In this document: one piece after another, positions 1-9,033 of the stretch
Position numbering within the stretch: the stretch's first letter is position 1
Layout of the letters: every line of letters begins with the position of its first letter
Assembly: GCA_045599325.1 (NCBI GenBank)
Contig: JAZRVT010000027.1
Location: 1-56,153 of the forward strand
From: Cacconaster sp045599325
GTDB lineage: Bacteria > Bacteroidota > Bacteroidia > Bacteroidales > UBA932
Reading direction: 5' to 3'
DNA: 56,153 nucleotides
Program-made: the position numbers and the translations under genes
Notes under the pieces: model-generated
The model's database searches: none
Told to the model about the DNA's origin: nothing
The model's input: the letters and a program-made list of their open reading frames with translations, nothing else

Positions 1-173
1 TGAGCCTTCTGGACCTCAGCCTCAGCAAGACGGAGCTGGCCGACGTTCTTGAGGTACTCAGCCTTTGCATCACGCAGAGTCTCGATGCCGTTCGGCTCGA
101 TCTGCTCGATACAAGCAGTGAAGAGACTGCTAGCAGCAATCATGATCACCAGTGAATAAATAATCTTTTTCAT
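1..173 (-). CDS. Lipoprotein, N-terminal fragment (runs off window)
   Basis: The first 57 codons are visible and the rest lies outside the window. The protein starts MKKIIYSLVIMIAASSLFTAC, a classic lipoprotein signal peptide with lipobox LFTAC and Cys21 as the lipidated residue. The following part (around residues 30-57) is rich in Glu, Ala, Lys and Leu and looks like the start of a coiled coil. A good Bacteroidetes promoter (TTTG-N20-TAATTTTG) lies about 65 bases upstream, so it is probably transcribed on its own, downstream of ppiD. Function is not recognisable from the fragment. Confidence 0.75.
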   Translation of the reverse strand, partial: MKKIIYSLVIMIAASSLFTACIEQIEPNGIETLRDAKAEYLKNVGQLRLAEAEVQKA

Positions 174-238
174 AAAAAAATTTGTTAAGTGTGTTTATTA
201 TTGGTTAAACATAAAAATTCCAATACAGTTTATCGCCT

Positions 239-270
239 CAAAATTAGACAATAAATAATTATTGTCCAAA
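239..270 (-). promoter_or_regulatory. Promoter of the lipoprotein gene
   Basis: On the minus strand TTTG (270-267) is followed after 20 bases by TAATTTTG (246-239). This matches the Bacteroidetes sigma-ABfr consensus TTTG-N19-21-TAnnTTTG, with a leader of about 60 bases to the ATG at 173. Confidence 0.65.
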
Positions 271-307
271 TTTTTCGGCGTTTTTTACGCGAGCTGTTGA
301 AAAAATG

Positions 308-2365
308 TTAAAAAAATCTTGCGCGATTGTCTTTAACATCTGCCTCTTTGGCAATAATATTCTCAACGATGCTTGCCTGATACTGGCCCTTGCGGCCAAG
401 CTGAGTCTTCTCATCCTGCTCGGTGAAGAAGTTCCCTGTCGTGCGGTTCATCACCTGGTATACGTATACACCCAGCATTCCCTGCGCAAAGTTGATCACA
501 CCTTCATTCGCAGATGAGACAGCGCCGATGAACCTAGGATCAGTGGACTGGTTCTGCATTGAGCCGAATGCAACTCCGGTATTGTGGCTGACAGTTGTGC
601 CGAGAGCCTCAGCAATCTCTTCGAGGGAATTCATTCCCGCAACTTTCTCCTTCACCTCAGCCATCTTCTTCTCAACCATCTTCTCACCTATAAGAGCGGT
701 CTTGATCTGAGCGGCGACATCATTGATGGCAACCTGACCCTCCTTGCGCGCCTTGGTTACAGCTGTAACAAAGTAGTACTTGTTGTCGACAATCTTGAGG
801 TCAGACACACTTCCTTCCTTTGTCTTCTTGTCGAACACCCAGTTGACCACTTCACGGGCATTGTCGGCAGGGCCGATACGGCGGTTGCCGATCACCATAT
901 TATTAATAGGTATTACCGGGAGACCCTGCTCCTTTGCAATCTGGGCGAACTTCTCATATTTGCCGTCGCAGGCGTCAGCGAACTCGACAGCCTTCATCTG
1001 GAAGTCGCGGTAGGTCTCGTCAGACGGGTTGACGGTCTTGCGGAGGACAGCAAGCTGAACCTTCCTGACAGCCTTGGTCTTCTCAGGGACAGCGACTGCG
1101 ACGAAAGCCTGATTGTTTACACTTTTAACCTTCGTAACCTTTGCAGCTGAAGAGAATGCAGGGAGGAAATCGGAAAGACCGTTTGCAACTGCGATGTCCT
1201 GTGTGAGCCAGCCGAGCTCTGAGAACTGGGTGAGGTCAGGGTTCTTTGCCTGGGCTGCCACAAAAGCGTCGGCCTCGGCCTCTGCATTGAGAGGGAACAT
1301 CTTGAAATAGACGCGGATGGAATCCGGCATCATCTGTACGTCAGCCACGCGTGCTGCAGCATAGTAGTTGTCCTCTTCGTGAACTTCGCTTACAACGTCT
1401 GCAGCCTTGCCGAATGCGAGAGCCTCGAATTCAGGGATGGAAGCAAGCTGGTCCTGGCTGAAATAGTAAGGGTTCCACTTTGCATCGGAGTTGAGGGTGA
1501 TGAAGGACTTGAGGTTCTCAGCTGTCTTGAACTCCTCATAGAAGCCGTCGAACTCCTCGCGTGTCGCAGCGAAGTCAGCCTCTGAAGGAACAACCTCCCA
1601 CATCACATATTCTATGTCGCGGTTTTCAGGCTGGACGAACTGATCCTTGCGGTCGTTGTAGTATTTCCTGATCTCGTCGCCGGAAATGACGATTGTAGAG
1701 TCAATCTCATATGAAATCGGGCTGAAGACGAAATCCACGTCTGCAGTGATGTTGTTGTCGGAATTGGTACGCGACTTCTCGACAGCGTTGTTCACATTGC
1801 TGTTGATCAGAAGCGATGCGTATTTGGTATAAAGCTGGTTGCGGTAGACAGACTCCTCGAGGTAATTCCAGAGAATGCCGTAGTTGCCGGTCTCGTCGGC
1901 GTCAATGGACTGGACGAAGTTGACAAGGGCCTCACGGCTGAAGTTGCCGCTCTGGTCGAGGAAGAAAGGCTGCTGGAGAAGGACAGGAGAGATTGTCTGG
2001 CCCTGGGTAAGGTCGAGCATCTCCTCTTTTCCGACTGAAAGTCCTGCAGCGGTTGCCTTAGGGATGAATACCTCATTATCGAAGATTGACTGCCAGGCTG
2101 CGTCGCGGAGCTGGGACTGTGCCTCTTCCGAAGACTCGTTCTGGCCTGTGATCTTGGCCACCTGGGTAACCTGGTTGAGTTCCTCATAGAAATCCTTGTA
2201 AGAAACGGACTCGCCGTTCATCTTACCGACCTTATTCTCGGAGGAGAACATGTCAAAGGCCTGACGCAGTGTCTGTGGATCGATGATGAAAGACAGCAGC
2301 GCAAGCGCAATGAGCACTGTGATTAAAATTCCGAATTTGACGCGAATTTTCTCTAATACCGCCAT
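308..2365 (-). CDS. ppiD: PpiD/SurA-like periplasmic peptidyl-prolyl isomerase
   Basis: A 685-residue inner-membrane-anchored folding chaperone. One N-terminal transmembrane helix (about residues 11-29, ITVLIALALLSFIID) is preceded by a short cytoplasmic basic stretch, as in PpiD. A SurA-N-like chaperone region follows (GKMNGESVSYKDFYEELNQ, about 47-65, through about 200), then a central parvulin-like region and a second weakly conserved parvulin-like segment towards the C-terminus. Length and layout match the Bacteroidetes proteins annotated peptidylprolyl isomerase. The family helps outer-membrane and secreted proteins fold in the periplasm. It lies just downstream of lptC, which fits envelope biogenesis, but has its own promoter about 95 bases upstream. 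Isomerase activity is not certain, since PpiD parvulin domains are often inactive. Confidence 0.85.
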   Translation of the reverse strand: MAVLEKIRVKFGILITVLIALALLSFIIDPQTLRQAFDMFSSENKVGKMNGESVSYKDFYEELNQVTQVAKITGQNESSEEAQSQLRDAAWQSIFDNEVFIPKATAAGLSVGKEEMLDLTQGQTISPVLLQQPFFLDQSGNFSREALVNFVQSIDADETGNYGILWNYLEESVYRNQLYTKYASLLINSNVNNAVEKSRTNSDNNITADVDFVFSPISYEIDSTIVISGDEIRKYYNDRKDQFVQPENRDIEYVMWEVVPSEADFAATREEFDGFYEEFKTAENLKSFITLNSDAKWNPYYFSQDQLASIPEFEALAFGKAADVVSEVHEEDNYYAAARVADVQMMPDSIRVYFKMFPLNAEAEADAFVAAQAKNPDLTQFSELGWLTQDIAVANGLSDFLPAFSSAAKVTKVKSVNNQAFVAVAVPEKTKAVRKVQLAVLRKTVNPSDETYRDFQMKAVEFADACDGKYEKFAQIAKEQGLPVIPINNMVIGNRRIGPADNAREVVNWVFDKKTKEGSVSDLKIVDNKYYFVTAVTKARKEGQVAINDVAAQIKTALIGEKMVEKKMAEVKEKVAGMNSLEEIAEALGTTVSHNTGVAFGSMQNQSTDPRFIGAVSSANEGVINFAQGMLGVYVYQVMNRTTGNFFTEQDEKTQLGRKGQYQASIVENIIAKEADVKDNRARFF

Positions 2366-2459
2366 TTTACGTTAAGTTTTAGTTATTATTTCTGTTTACT
2401 TTGTTATTCGCAGCCTTATCGTGCAGAAGAAATACGAGTCCAGTCCGCACAATAGGGTG

Positions 2460-2492
2460 CAAAAGTACACAAAAATCTATTAATAGATGCAA
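2460..2492 (-). promoter_or_regulatory. Promoter of ppiD
   Basis: On the minus strand TTG at about 2492-2490 is followed after 22 bases by TACTTTTG (2467-2460), a match to TAnnTTTG. It lies about 95 bases upstream of the ppiD ATG in the 169-base gap between lptC and ppiD. The 10-bp palindrome CTATTAATAG lies between the two elements and could be a repressor site. Confidence 0.5.
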
Positions 2493-2534
2493 TCCGACCC
2501 CAAAACGTTGCAGAGAAATTGAAGAAATTTCCAA

Positions 2535-3179
2535 TTATTTCTTCAGCTGCGGACCTACGATATTGATGGTGTCGACAAAGAAATATGTGGAGTCGTGCTC
2601 CACTGCGTAGGTATTGAAAGGACGGAGGATGACAGCGTCGCGGGCCCTTTCGTCGGAAGTCATTCCGTAGCCCTGCATAAGCCCGCTTTCGGAGGAGAGC
2701 CTGACATAGCAGTCAGTGTAGATTTTCTTCTCCTCCCTGTTCCAGTAGATGGTGTCGGACTCCATCTTCTCCCCCTTGATATGGTTGATCACCACCACGT
2801 CGCCGAATGCGCTCCAGGACTCCTGCCCCGCTGTGGTGATGTGTTTTGCCTGATTGGACGTGATTGTTGTTTCGAGCTCGCCCAGCTCGGTGTATGCGCT
2901 CACGGAGAAACCCTCAGGATAGTACTCATAGGACTGGTCCACAGAGTCCTTCGTGAAACTGAAGCGCTGCATCAGCGGCGCCTCCATCCTCATCTCGGCG
3001 CGTCCCTGGTCTGACTGCAGGATCCTCATGTCACGGACAGTCTGCACCGGGGTCTGCTCGAAATCGAAGACTACTGCCTCCTCCTCCCTGCAGGAAGAAA
3101 GCAGGAAGATGAGCAATACGAACACATAAGGGACGGGACTGAGCCCGCCCCTTACGGAACGTATTTCGAAAAAGTTCAT
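2535..3179 (-). CDS. lptC: LPS export periplasmic protein LptC
   Basis: A 214-residue LptC-family protein, part of the Lpt bridge that carries lipopolysaccharide from the inner to the outer membrane. The start at 3179 was chosen because it lies one base after the stop of the upstream TPR gene and gives a proper signal (MNFFEIRSVRGG...), whereas the longer frame adds 22 unlikely residues inside the TPR gene. The signal ends in a lipobox LLSSC (Cys30), so the protein is probably lipid-anchored, unlike enterobacterial LptC. The beta-jellyroll region with alternating hydrophobic strands covers about residues 38-205 (for example GDVVVINHIKGEKMESDTIYW). Neighbours are a TPR protein and an outer-membrane barrel upstream and ppiD downstream, an arrangement I recall from other Bacteroidales, where a CorC-type gene often lies between lptC and ppiD. 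Confidence 0.85.
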   Translation of the reverse strand: MNFFEIRSVRGGLSPVPYVFVLLIFLLSSCREEEAVVFDFEQTPVQTVRDMRILQSDQGRAEMRMEAPLMQRFSFTKDSVDQSYEYYPEGFSVSAYTELGELETTITSNQAKHITTAGQESWSAFGDVVVINHIKGEKMESDTIYWNREEKKIYTDCYVRLSSESGLMQGYGMTSDERARDAVILRPFNTYAVEHDSTYFFVDTINIVGPQLKK

Positions 3180-3180
3180 T

Positions 3181-4494
3181 CTACTTGTTGGTGCGTACGG
3201 TTGTGCGCTCTGACATACCGTTGCAGTTGACTGTGTATGAAGCACCGTCTACGATGTCATACATAAATGCGTCTGCCTGCTGAGGGAAGTAGCGGCGGTA
3301 CTGCGCTGCCAGGCTGTTCGCCTCTTCTTCGAGTGACGGGTCAGCTGCCTTCGCCTTCATCATATAGTCTGTAGCAACCCAGAACGGAGCACGGCTCTCA
3401 ACTTCGTTGCCGGCGCACTTGGTGGAACCCCAGATTGTGCCGATGAGCAGATATGCACGGCCCTTGTAGGAGTCATTGAGTTCTGCTGCCTGCTTTGCCT
3501 TTGCAACTGCAACTGCGCTGCGGCCGCACTTCTTGAAGTAGTAGGTTGCAAGCTCGAATGTATAGGAAGCAGCTGTCTCAACGTCACTTGGGTCGAGGAG
3601 GGTGATAGCCTTCTCAAGAGCCTCAGCAGCCTTTGTATTCTCATCGCGTGATGAGTAGAGCTTGTAGAGTGCGTAGGTTGAAGATGAGTTAGGGCTCACT
3701 TCATTGAGGGCCTCAACGCTCTTGAGGAAGAGTTCGGTGTTCATGCACTCGCTCTTTGAAAGCATCTTTACCATATTCGCGAGGAGAGCCTCATCTGAAG
3801 GGTTGGCATTGAAGCGAGGGGTATAGAGTGCCACGAGGTTGTCGCAGGAAGCGACTCCGCTCTCGATGAAGATGGTCTCCACATCCTGCTTGGTTGCGCG
3901 GTATTCAGGGTTGTTGCTTGCAGAGATCTTGTCGTCAAGATAACCTGAGATAGTGGTATAGCGGTTCATCAGGTCGTCTGCTGCGAGCTTCTCGTTCTTG
4001 TACATATCCACAGAAGACTGCATTGCCTTGACGAAGACGACAGGGCTTGCCTCAGTGGTGATGTTGTCGAGGATGGTGTTGAGATAAGTGTACTGCTTCT
4101 CATAGTCGCTGTCATAGAAGTTGATGACATCGATTGCCTTGTTGTCCTGGCTCTTCACGTTATACTTAGGAAAGTATTCAGCGCGGACATCGTGGAGCAT
4201 CAGAAGCGTGTCAACCAGTTCTTGATAGCGGGCAGGGTTCTTCCTGTTCTGCGCAATCTCATAACGGATGATCTTCTGACCATTGACCAGCATAGTCTGG
4301 TTTGCAGTAGGAGGGCAGAGCGAGAAGGCCTGGCGCCAGAAAGGAGCGGCGTCCTTCAGGTTGTCCTGCTTTACGAGTTCTGAGTAATAGGAGAGATACT
4401 TGACGCACTCGGCGCTGTCCTTTCCAAAACGACCCTGTGCAAAAGCCGGAACGGCGAGGATGAGAGTCAGGAGAATGATGGTGAACTTTTTCAT
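3181..4494 (-). CDS. Secreted TPR-like protein of the lptC cluster
   Basis: A 437-residue exported protein. The signal peptide MKKFTIILLTLILAVPAFAQ has a probable cleavage after AFA. The rest is mostly alpha-helical and looks like degenerate tetratricopeptide repeats (for example SSSTYALYKLYSSRDENTKAAEALEKA around residues 270-295, then TYYFKKCGRSAVAVAKAKQAAELN). It has no enzymatic motif and is expected in the periplasm. It sits 28 bases after the outer-membrane barrel gene and one base before lptC, so the three are probably co-transcribed. The family is common in Bacteroidetes in the same context, and an envelope-biogenesis role is inferred only from that. Confidence 0.7.
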   Translation of the reverse strand: MKKFTIILLTLILAVPAFAQGRFGKDSAECVKYLSYYSELVKQDNLKDAAPFWRQAFSLCPPTANQTMLVNGQKIIRYEIAQNRKNPARYQELVDTLLMLHDVRAEYFPKYNVKSQDNKAIDVINFYDSDYEKQYTYLNTILDNITTEASPVVFVKAMQSSVDMYKNEKLAADDLMNRYTTISGYLDDKISASNNPEYRATKQDVETIFIESGVASCDNLVALYTPRFNANPSDEALLANMVKMLSKSECMNTELFLKSVEALNEVSPNSSSTYALYKLYSSRDENTKAAEALEKAITLLDPSDVETAASYTFELATYYFKKCGRSAVAVAKAKQAAELNDSYKGRAYLLIGTIWGSTKCAGNEVESRAPFWVATDYMMKAKAADPSLEEEANSLAAQYRRYFPQQADAFMYDIVDGASYTVNCNGMSERTTVRTNK

Positions 4495-4522
4495 CTTTAT
4501 ATAGTTTGCTGTTTATTGCTGT

Positions 4523-5872
4523 TTAATTGTACATCGGCTTGATAAACCAAATATCGTGCAAATTGAACGATATCGTGAAGATAAAATACCTTTCACGGAT
4601 CAAATCGTTGTTCAGAGAGCCTCTCTGACCGATATCGACACCTAAATTTATGCTGTGATGATAGTAGCGGGAGGCTGGTATTCCAAAACCGAGAGTGAAT
4701 CCTGTGGCAGCGACAGGACTTCCGTTCAGCACCATATGGGACTGTTCGTGATAAAGTCCGGCGCGGTAGGTCCAGCGCTTGAAGAAGTAGCGGATGTCGT
4801 AGCGGTTAGGCGTGACCTCGAATCCTGCACGGAAGTTCTGCGAACGTCCGCACTGCAGGTCGACTCCGGGATTGCCCTCGAAGGTCATTCCGGTCCAGTC
4901 CTGAGTGGTGTAGTCGAAGCCCACCATCCAGGAGTCGGAGCCGCGGACAGAGATGCCTGCGCCTATCTCGCTCGGAATGCGGTAGCCGCTCATCTTGAAG
5001 TTGTTGTTCACAACCGTGTCGGTAACGGATGAGACACCGTATGCGTAGCGCGTCTCGCCGCCCTTGAGTTCAGAATTGAGACTGTATGTCAAGCCGATGG
5101 TGGCGAAGGTGGTCCTGCCGAGTCTCTGGGAGAACTGCAGGCCGAACTTGCCGCCGAAGGAGCTGATATTGTAGTCCCATCCTGAGGAGATGGTCCTGTA
5201 GGTGCTGTTTGTGGTGAAGTATGCCTCGCTCTTGCGCATTATGTTGCCGAAATAGTAATTGAGGTCGGCACCGAGGCTGAGGCGGTCCCAGAGGGTGACT
5301 CCCGCTCCGAAGAATGCCTGGTAGACACCACCCTGTCCGGTCTTCAGATACTGGATGTCGCCAAGGTCCGCAAGGAGCTTCTCATCCTTTTCGAATGCCC
5401 TGAAACTGTAGGCGACAGAGCTGTACGGCATAATGCCGAGCTTGAAGGCCGAATGCGAGGCAATCGGGAAGCTGGCCACCACATTGTGCATGTTGAAGGT
5501 GTTGGCGGCGGATGTAATATTGCCTGTTGCACTGCTGCCGAGGGATGTGGCCGCGTTTCCCTGGAAGATGATGTTGCGGTTCTCCAGGCCGAAATCCATC
5601 ATAAAGGACTTCGGGTCGCGCGCCGTGACGGCTGCAGGGTTAAGGACATTGATGTATCTGACGTTGCGGTCACCGATGCCGATGCCGCCCATCGAGAAAT
5701 TGTAGGCAGTTCCCTGGCGGGCTATGTCACCGAATCCGTAGAGGGAGTAGGGTGAGTAGCCGCTGTTCGCGAGAGTCTCCTGAGCGCCGGCCTCCGCCGG
5801 AGCGGAGAACAGGGTGGCCGCTGCGAACGCAGCTGCAGCGAAATATCTTATTCTGTTGAGTATGGACCTCAT
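4523..5872 (-). CDS. Outer-membrane beta-barrel protein
   Basis: About 449 residues with a Sec signal (MRSILNRIRYFAAAAFAAATLFSAPAEAGA) and a long series of amphipathic beta strands with alternating aromatic residues, ending in a strand SINLGVDIGQRG...FIFTISFNLHDIWF typical of barrels inserted by Bam. The mature N-terminal region contains NSGYSPYSLYGFGDI, common in Bacteroidetes barrels related to the FadL/PorV type. The start at 5872 is preferred over the frame's first ATG (5911, overlapping the mfd stop as TAATG) because a promoter-like TACTTTTG lies 14 bases upstream and this start gives a clean signal peptide. A coupled start at 5911 cannot be excluded. Substrate unknown. Confidence 0.75.
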   Translation of the reverse strand: MRSILNRIRYFAAAAFAAATLFSAPAEAGAQETLANSGYSPYSLYGFGDIARQGTAYNFSMGGIGIGDRNVRYINVLNPAAVTARDPKSFMMDFGLENRNIIFQGNAATSLGSSATGNITSAANTFNMHNVVASFPIASHSAFKLGIMPYSSVAYSFRAFEKDEKLLADLGDIQYLKTGQGGVYQAFFGAGVTLWDRLSLGADLNYYFGNIMRKSEAYFTTNSTYRTISSGWDYNISSFGGKFGLQFSQRLGRTTFATIGLTYSLNSELKGGETRYAYGVSSVTDTVVNNNFKMSGYRIPSEIGAGISVRGSDSWMVGFDYTTQDWTGMTFEGNPGVDLQCGRSQNFRAGFEVTPNRYDIRYFFKRWTYRAGLYHEQSHMVLNGSPVAATGFTLGFGIPASRYYHHSINLGVDIGQRGSLNNDLIRERYFIFTISFNLHDIWFIKPMYN

Positions 5873-5886
5873 AACGGTATAGAATG

Positions 5887-5920
5887 CAAAAGTAATGAAA
5901 AAATCAAACATTATACCAAA
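5887..5920 (-). promoter_or_regulatory. Promoter of the outer-membrane barrel gene
   Basis: On the minus strand TTTG (5920-5917) is followed after 22 bases by TACTTTTG (5894-5887), at the very end of mfd. The predicted transcript would start only a few bases before the ATG at 5872, implying a very short leader. Confidence 0.5.
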
Positions 5921-8900
5921 AAGGTCCCCAGAACCTTGAGCGCAGACTGAACTGAACGCACATTCTGTATCTTGAGGTAGAGTTTTCCGCCTGATTCCAG
6001 CAGCTGCAGGCTGCTCTTCTGGGCAGCTATTGTCTGAAGTATCCTGCCGAACACGTCCGAACTGTAGAACGGATGTTCGCGCGCTGCCACAAAATAGGCC
6101 AGCATCATATTGTTCTTCAGGACAATCCTCTCCAGTCCGATCTCAGCGGCCTGCATCCTGAGGCGGACCACGTCGACCAGTTCCATCATAGGCTTCGGCA
6201 GAGGCGAACCGAACCTGTCCGCAGTCTCCTTGATGAAGCGCTTGAGCCGCTCCTCGTCCTTAATTCCGTCGAGCTCCTTGTAGAGGCGGATCTTCTCGGA
6301 AGAGACATTCACATAGTCGTCCGGTATGAACACCTCCAGGTCTGTGTCCACCTGCACGTCGATGAAATCCTTCCAGGCAGCCTCCTCAACGTCGCCGGCA
6401 TCAGCGCTGGCGGCGATCTGGAGTTCGGTCATCGCCTCGTGGAGGATGCGCATATAGGTCTCGAAACCCATCTCGGCCATGAAGCCGGACTGCTCCGCCC
6501 CGAGAAGGTTGCCGGCCCCGCGGATGTCGAGGTCCTGCATAGCGATATTGAAGCCGCTGCCGAGCTCGCTGAAGGCCTCCAGAGCCTTGATGCGCCGCTT
6601 GGCGTCGTCGGTCATACGCTCCTCCTCCGGCACTATGAGGTAGCAGTAGGCCTTGACGTTGCTGCGCCCCACGCGGCCGCGAAGCTGGTGCAGGTCGGAG
6701 AGTCCGAAGCGGTGGGCGCGGTTTACAATCATAGTGTTGGCGTTAGGAATGTCTATGCCGCTCTCGATGATTGTGGTGGAGAGCAGGATGTCATAGTCTC
6801 CTGCTATGAAGTCCAGCACCTTCTTCTCGAGCTCCTTCGCATCCATCTGGCCGTGGGCCACGCATATGTCCGCCTGCGGGCAGATTCTGTGGAGGGTGTC
6901 CCTCACACGGAAGATGTCCTCGATGCGGTTGTGGACGAAATAGACCTGCCCGCCGCGCTCTATCTCGCGGTTCAGGATGTCAGCGATGTACTCTTCGTCG
7001 AAACGGATGACCTCCGTGAGCACCGGCAGCCTGTTCGGCGGCGGGGTGCTGATGATCGAGAGGTCGCGCGCGCCCATAAGGGAGAACTGAAGGGTGCGCG
7101 GGATAGGGGTCGCAGTGAGGGTCAGCGTGTCGACTGCGACTCTCATCTGGCGTATCTTCTCCTTGGCTGTCACGCCGAATTTCTGCTCCTCGTCGATGAT
7201 GAGAAGGCCGAGGTCCTTGAACTTGACAGTGCTGTTGAGTATTCTGTGGGTGCCTATGAGTATATCTATCCTGCCGGCGGCAAGATCCTCTGTTATCTGC
7301 TTGATCTCCTTGGCGCTGCGGAGACGGCTGATGTACTCTGTCCTGCAGGGGAAGTTCCTCAGCCGTTCGGAGAAGGTCTGCCAGTGCTGCAGCGCGAGGA
7401 TGGTGGTCGGAACGAGGACTGCCACCTGCTTGGAGTCGCACACTGCCTTGAATGCGGCACGGATGGCAATCTCTGTCTTGCCGAAGCCCACGTCGCCGCA
7501 GATGAGGCGGTCCATCGGATGGAGGCTCTCCATATCGGCCTTGACATCCTCTGTTGCCCTTGACTGGTCCGGAGTGTCCTCATACATAAAGGAGGATTCA
7601 AGTTCCTGCTGCAGGTAGCTGTCTGCCGAGAAGGCAAAGCCGCGGGCCTGCTGGCGGTCGCTGTAGAGGCGTATGAGGTCCTTCGCTATGTCCTTGACCT
7701 TCGACTTGGTGCTGCTCTTCAGATTCTCCCAGGCCTTCGACCCGAGCTTGTGTATCCTCGGGGCCTCTCCGTCACGCGACTTGTAGCGGGAGATGCGGTG
7801 GAGGGAGTGGATGGAGACATAGACCGTGTCTCCATCCCTGTATATCAGCTTGACCGCCTCCTGGACGCGTCCGCCCAGAGATGTCTTCACAAGGCCTCCG
7901 AACTGGCCTACACCATAATCGATATGGACGATATAGTCCCCTGTCCTCAGGGCGTTGAGTTCGTTGACCGTCATCCTCTCGGACCTCTCCACCTGGCGGT
8001 GGACGGTCAGCTTGTGGTAGCGGTCGAATATCTGGTGGTCAGTATAATAGCAGTTGCGGGAGGTCCTGTCAATATAGCCTTCGTGAAGTGAGAATGGCAG
8101 GAAGGTGACATTTATATGGCGGAGTATTTCCTTGAGACGGCGCGTCTGGGCTTCGTTCGGAGAGAGGATGCATACCTTGAATCCATCCGCCTGCCGCTGT
8201 ACAATATCCTTTGAGAGAAGGTCGAAGTTCTTGGCAAATACAGGCTGCGGGGAGACGGCCTCGCTCTGAGGAAGATGAAGCGGGTCGGAAATGTCCCAGA
8301 CGCAGGTCTTTGCAGGGAGTATCTTCTTGAATTCCACATAATCCTCGGCGGAGCTGAAACTGTCGAGGTCAGGATAGATGTCCACGCTGCTGAGAGCCGG
8401 GCCTGTGGAGAGCTGGGAATCAGGGATGAAATGACGGATAGTCTCAATCTGGTCGCCGAAGAAATCAATCCTTACAGGCTGGTCGTCGGCAAACGAAAAG
8501 ATGTCCACAAGGGAGCCTCTCAGCGCGAACTCACCGGGCTCGAGCACAAAGTCAGCCCTGCGGAAGTGTTCTGCCACCAGAATCTCGCTGATGGCATCGT
8601 GGGAGAGGGACTCCCCCACCCTCAGTGTCAGTATAGATTCGCGTATCTTTCTGGTCTGCAGCACCTTCTCCTGCATAGCATCAGGATATGTGACAATCAC
8701 TGACGATGCGACAGGAGTCTTGACCAGCAGATCCTTCCCTATCTCGAAACACTCTGCATTGTCCCAGGAAGGTTCTGGCTTGAACTCCGGCTCTGCCGAT
8801 GCTATCGCGGAGAGGGTGGCGGTGCGCTGGAGCAGCGCGGTGGAACGCTTGTACTCCGACTTCTCGCTGGTGGCCGGAAAGAAGAACAGATTATGTTCGG

Positions 8901-9033
8901 GAATGAAATTGTCCAGGTCGGAGACAAGATAGTATGCGTGCTTCTTGTCTTCGGCGATGACAAGATGAAGCGCCCTCTCAGAAGAGCGCTTCACCATATT
9001 TGCAATATATACAGCTTCAGATGAAACCGTCAT
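5911..9033 (-). CDS. mfd: Transcription-repair coupling factor Mfd
   Basis: A 1040-residue Mfd. It displaces RNA polymerase stalled at DNA lesions and recruits UvrA. Seen: an N-terminal UvrB-like damage-recognition region, the RNA-polymerase-interacting domain (GDYIVHIDYGVGQFGGL), Walker A GDVGFGKTEIA (about residue 511), DEEQKFG Walker B, the TATPIPRTLQFSLMGARD motif, QLRGRVGRS, and the C-terminal D7 region. It is somewhat shorter than usual (about 1100-1150) because the N-terminus begins within the first damage-recognition subdomain. An in-frame stop lies three codons upstream of the ATG, so no longer start exists. The start overlaps the stop of the upstream Ntn hydrolase as TAATG, indicating translational coupling in the ruvB-Ntn-mfd run. 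Confidence 0.95.
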   Translation of the reverse strand: MTVSSEAVYIANMVKRSSERALHLVIAEDKKHAYYLVSDLDNFIPEHNLFFFPATSEKSEYKRSTALLQRTATLSAIASAEPEFKPEPSWDNAECFEIGKDLLVKTPVASSVIVTYPDAMQEKVLQTRKIRESILTLRVGESLSHDAISEILVAEHFRRADFVLEPGEFALRGSLVDIFSFADDQPVRIDFFGDQIETIRHFIPDSQLSTGPALSSVDIYPDLDSFSSAEDYVEFKKILPAKTCVWDISDPLHLPQSEAVSPQPVFAKNFDLLSKDIVQRQADGFKVCILSPNEAQTRRLKEILRHINVTFLPFSLHEGYIDRTSRNCYYTDHQIFDRYHKLTVHRQVERSERMTVNELNALRTGDYIVHIDYGVGQFGGLVKTSLGGRVQEAVKLIYRDGDTVYVSIHSLHRISRYKSRDGEAPRIHKLGSKAWENLKSSTKSKVKDIAKDLIRLYSDRQQARGFAFSADSYLQQELESSFMYEDTPDQSRATEDVKADMESLHPMDRLICGDVGFGKTEIAIRAAFKAVCDSKQVAVLVPTTILALQHWQTFSERLRNFPCRTEYISRLRSAKEIKQITEDLAAGRIDILIGTHRILNSTVKFKDLGLLIIDEEQKFGVTAKEKIRQMRVAVDTLTLTATPIPRTLQFSLMGARDLSIISTPPPNRLPVLTEVIRFDEEYIADILNREIERGGQVYFVHNRIEDIFRVRDTLHRICPQADICVAHGQMDAKELEKKVLDFIAGDYDILLSTTIIESGIDIPNANTMIVNRAHRFGLSDLHQLRGRVGRSNVKAYCYLIVPEEERMTDDAKRRIKALEAFSELGSGFNIAMQDLDIRGAGNLLGAEQSGFMAEMGFETYMRILHEAMTELQIAASADAGDVEEAAWKDFIDVQVDTDLEVFIPDDYVNVSSEKIRLYKELDGIKDEERLKRFIKETADRFGSPLPKPMMELVDVVRLRMQAAEIGLERIVLKNNMMLAYFVAAREHPFYSSDVFGRILQTIAAQKSSLQLLESGGKLYLKIQNVRSVQSALKVLGTFLV

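Noticed and set aside
5873..5911. Outer-membrane barrel start at 5911
   Set aside because: Gives a non-standard 13-residue extension before a good signal peptide, and a promoter element lies inside it; kept only as an alternative.
6073..7563. 496-codon plus-strand frame inside mfd
   Set aside because: Antisense shadow of a clear Mfd gene, composition typical of reversed high-GC codons, no domains.
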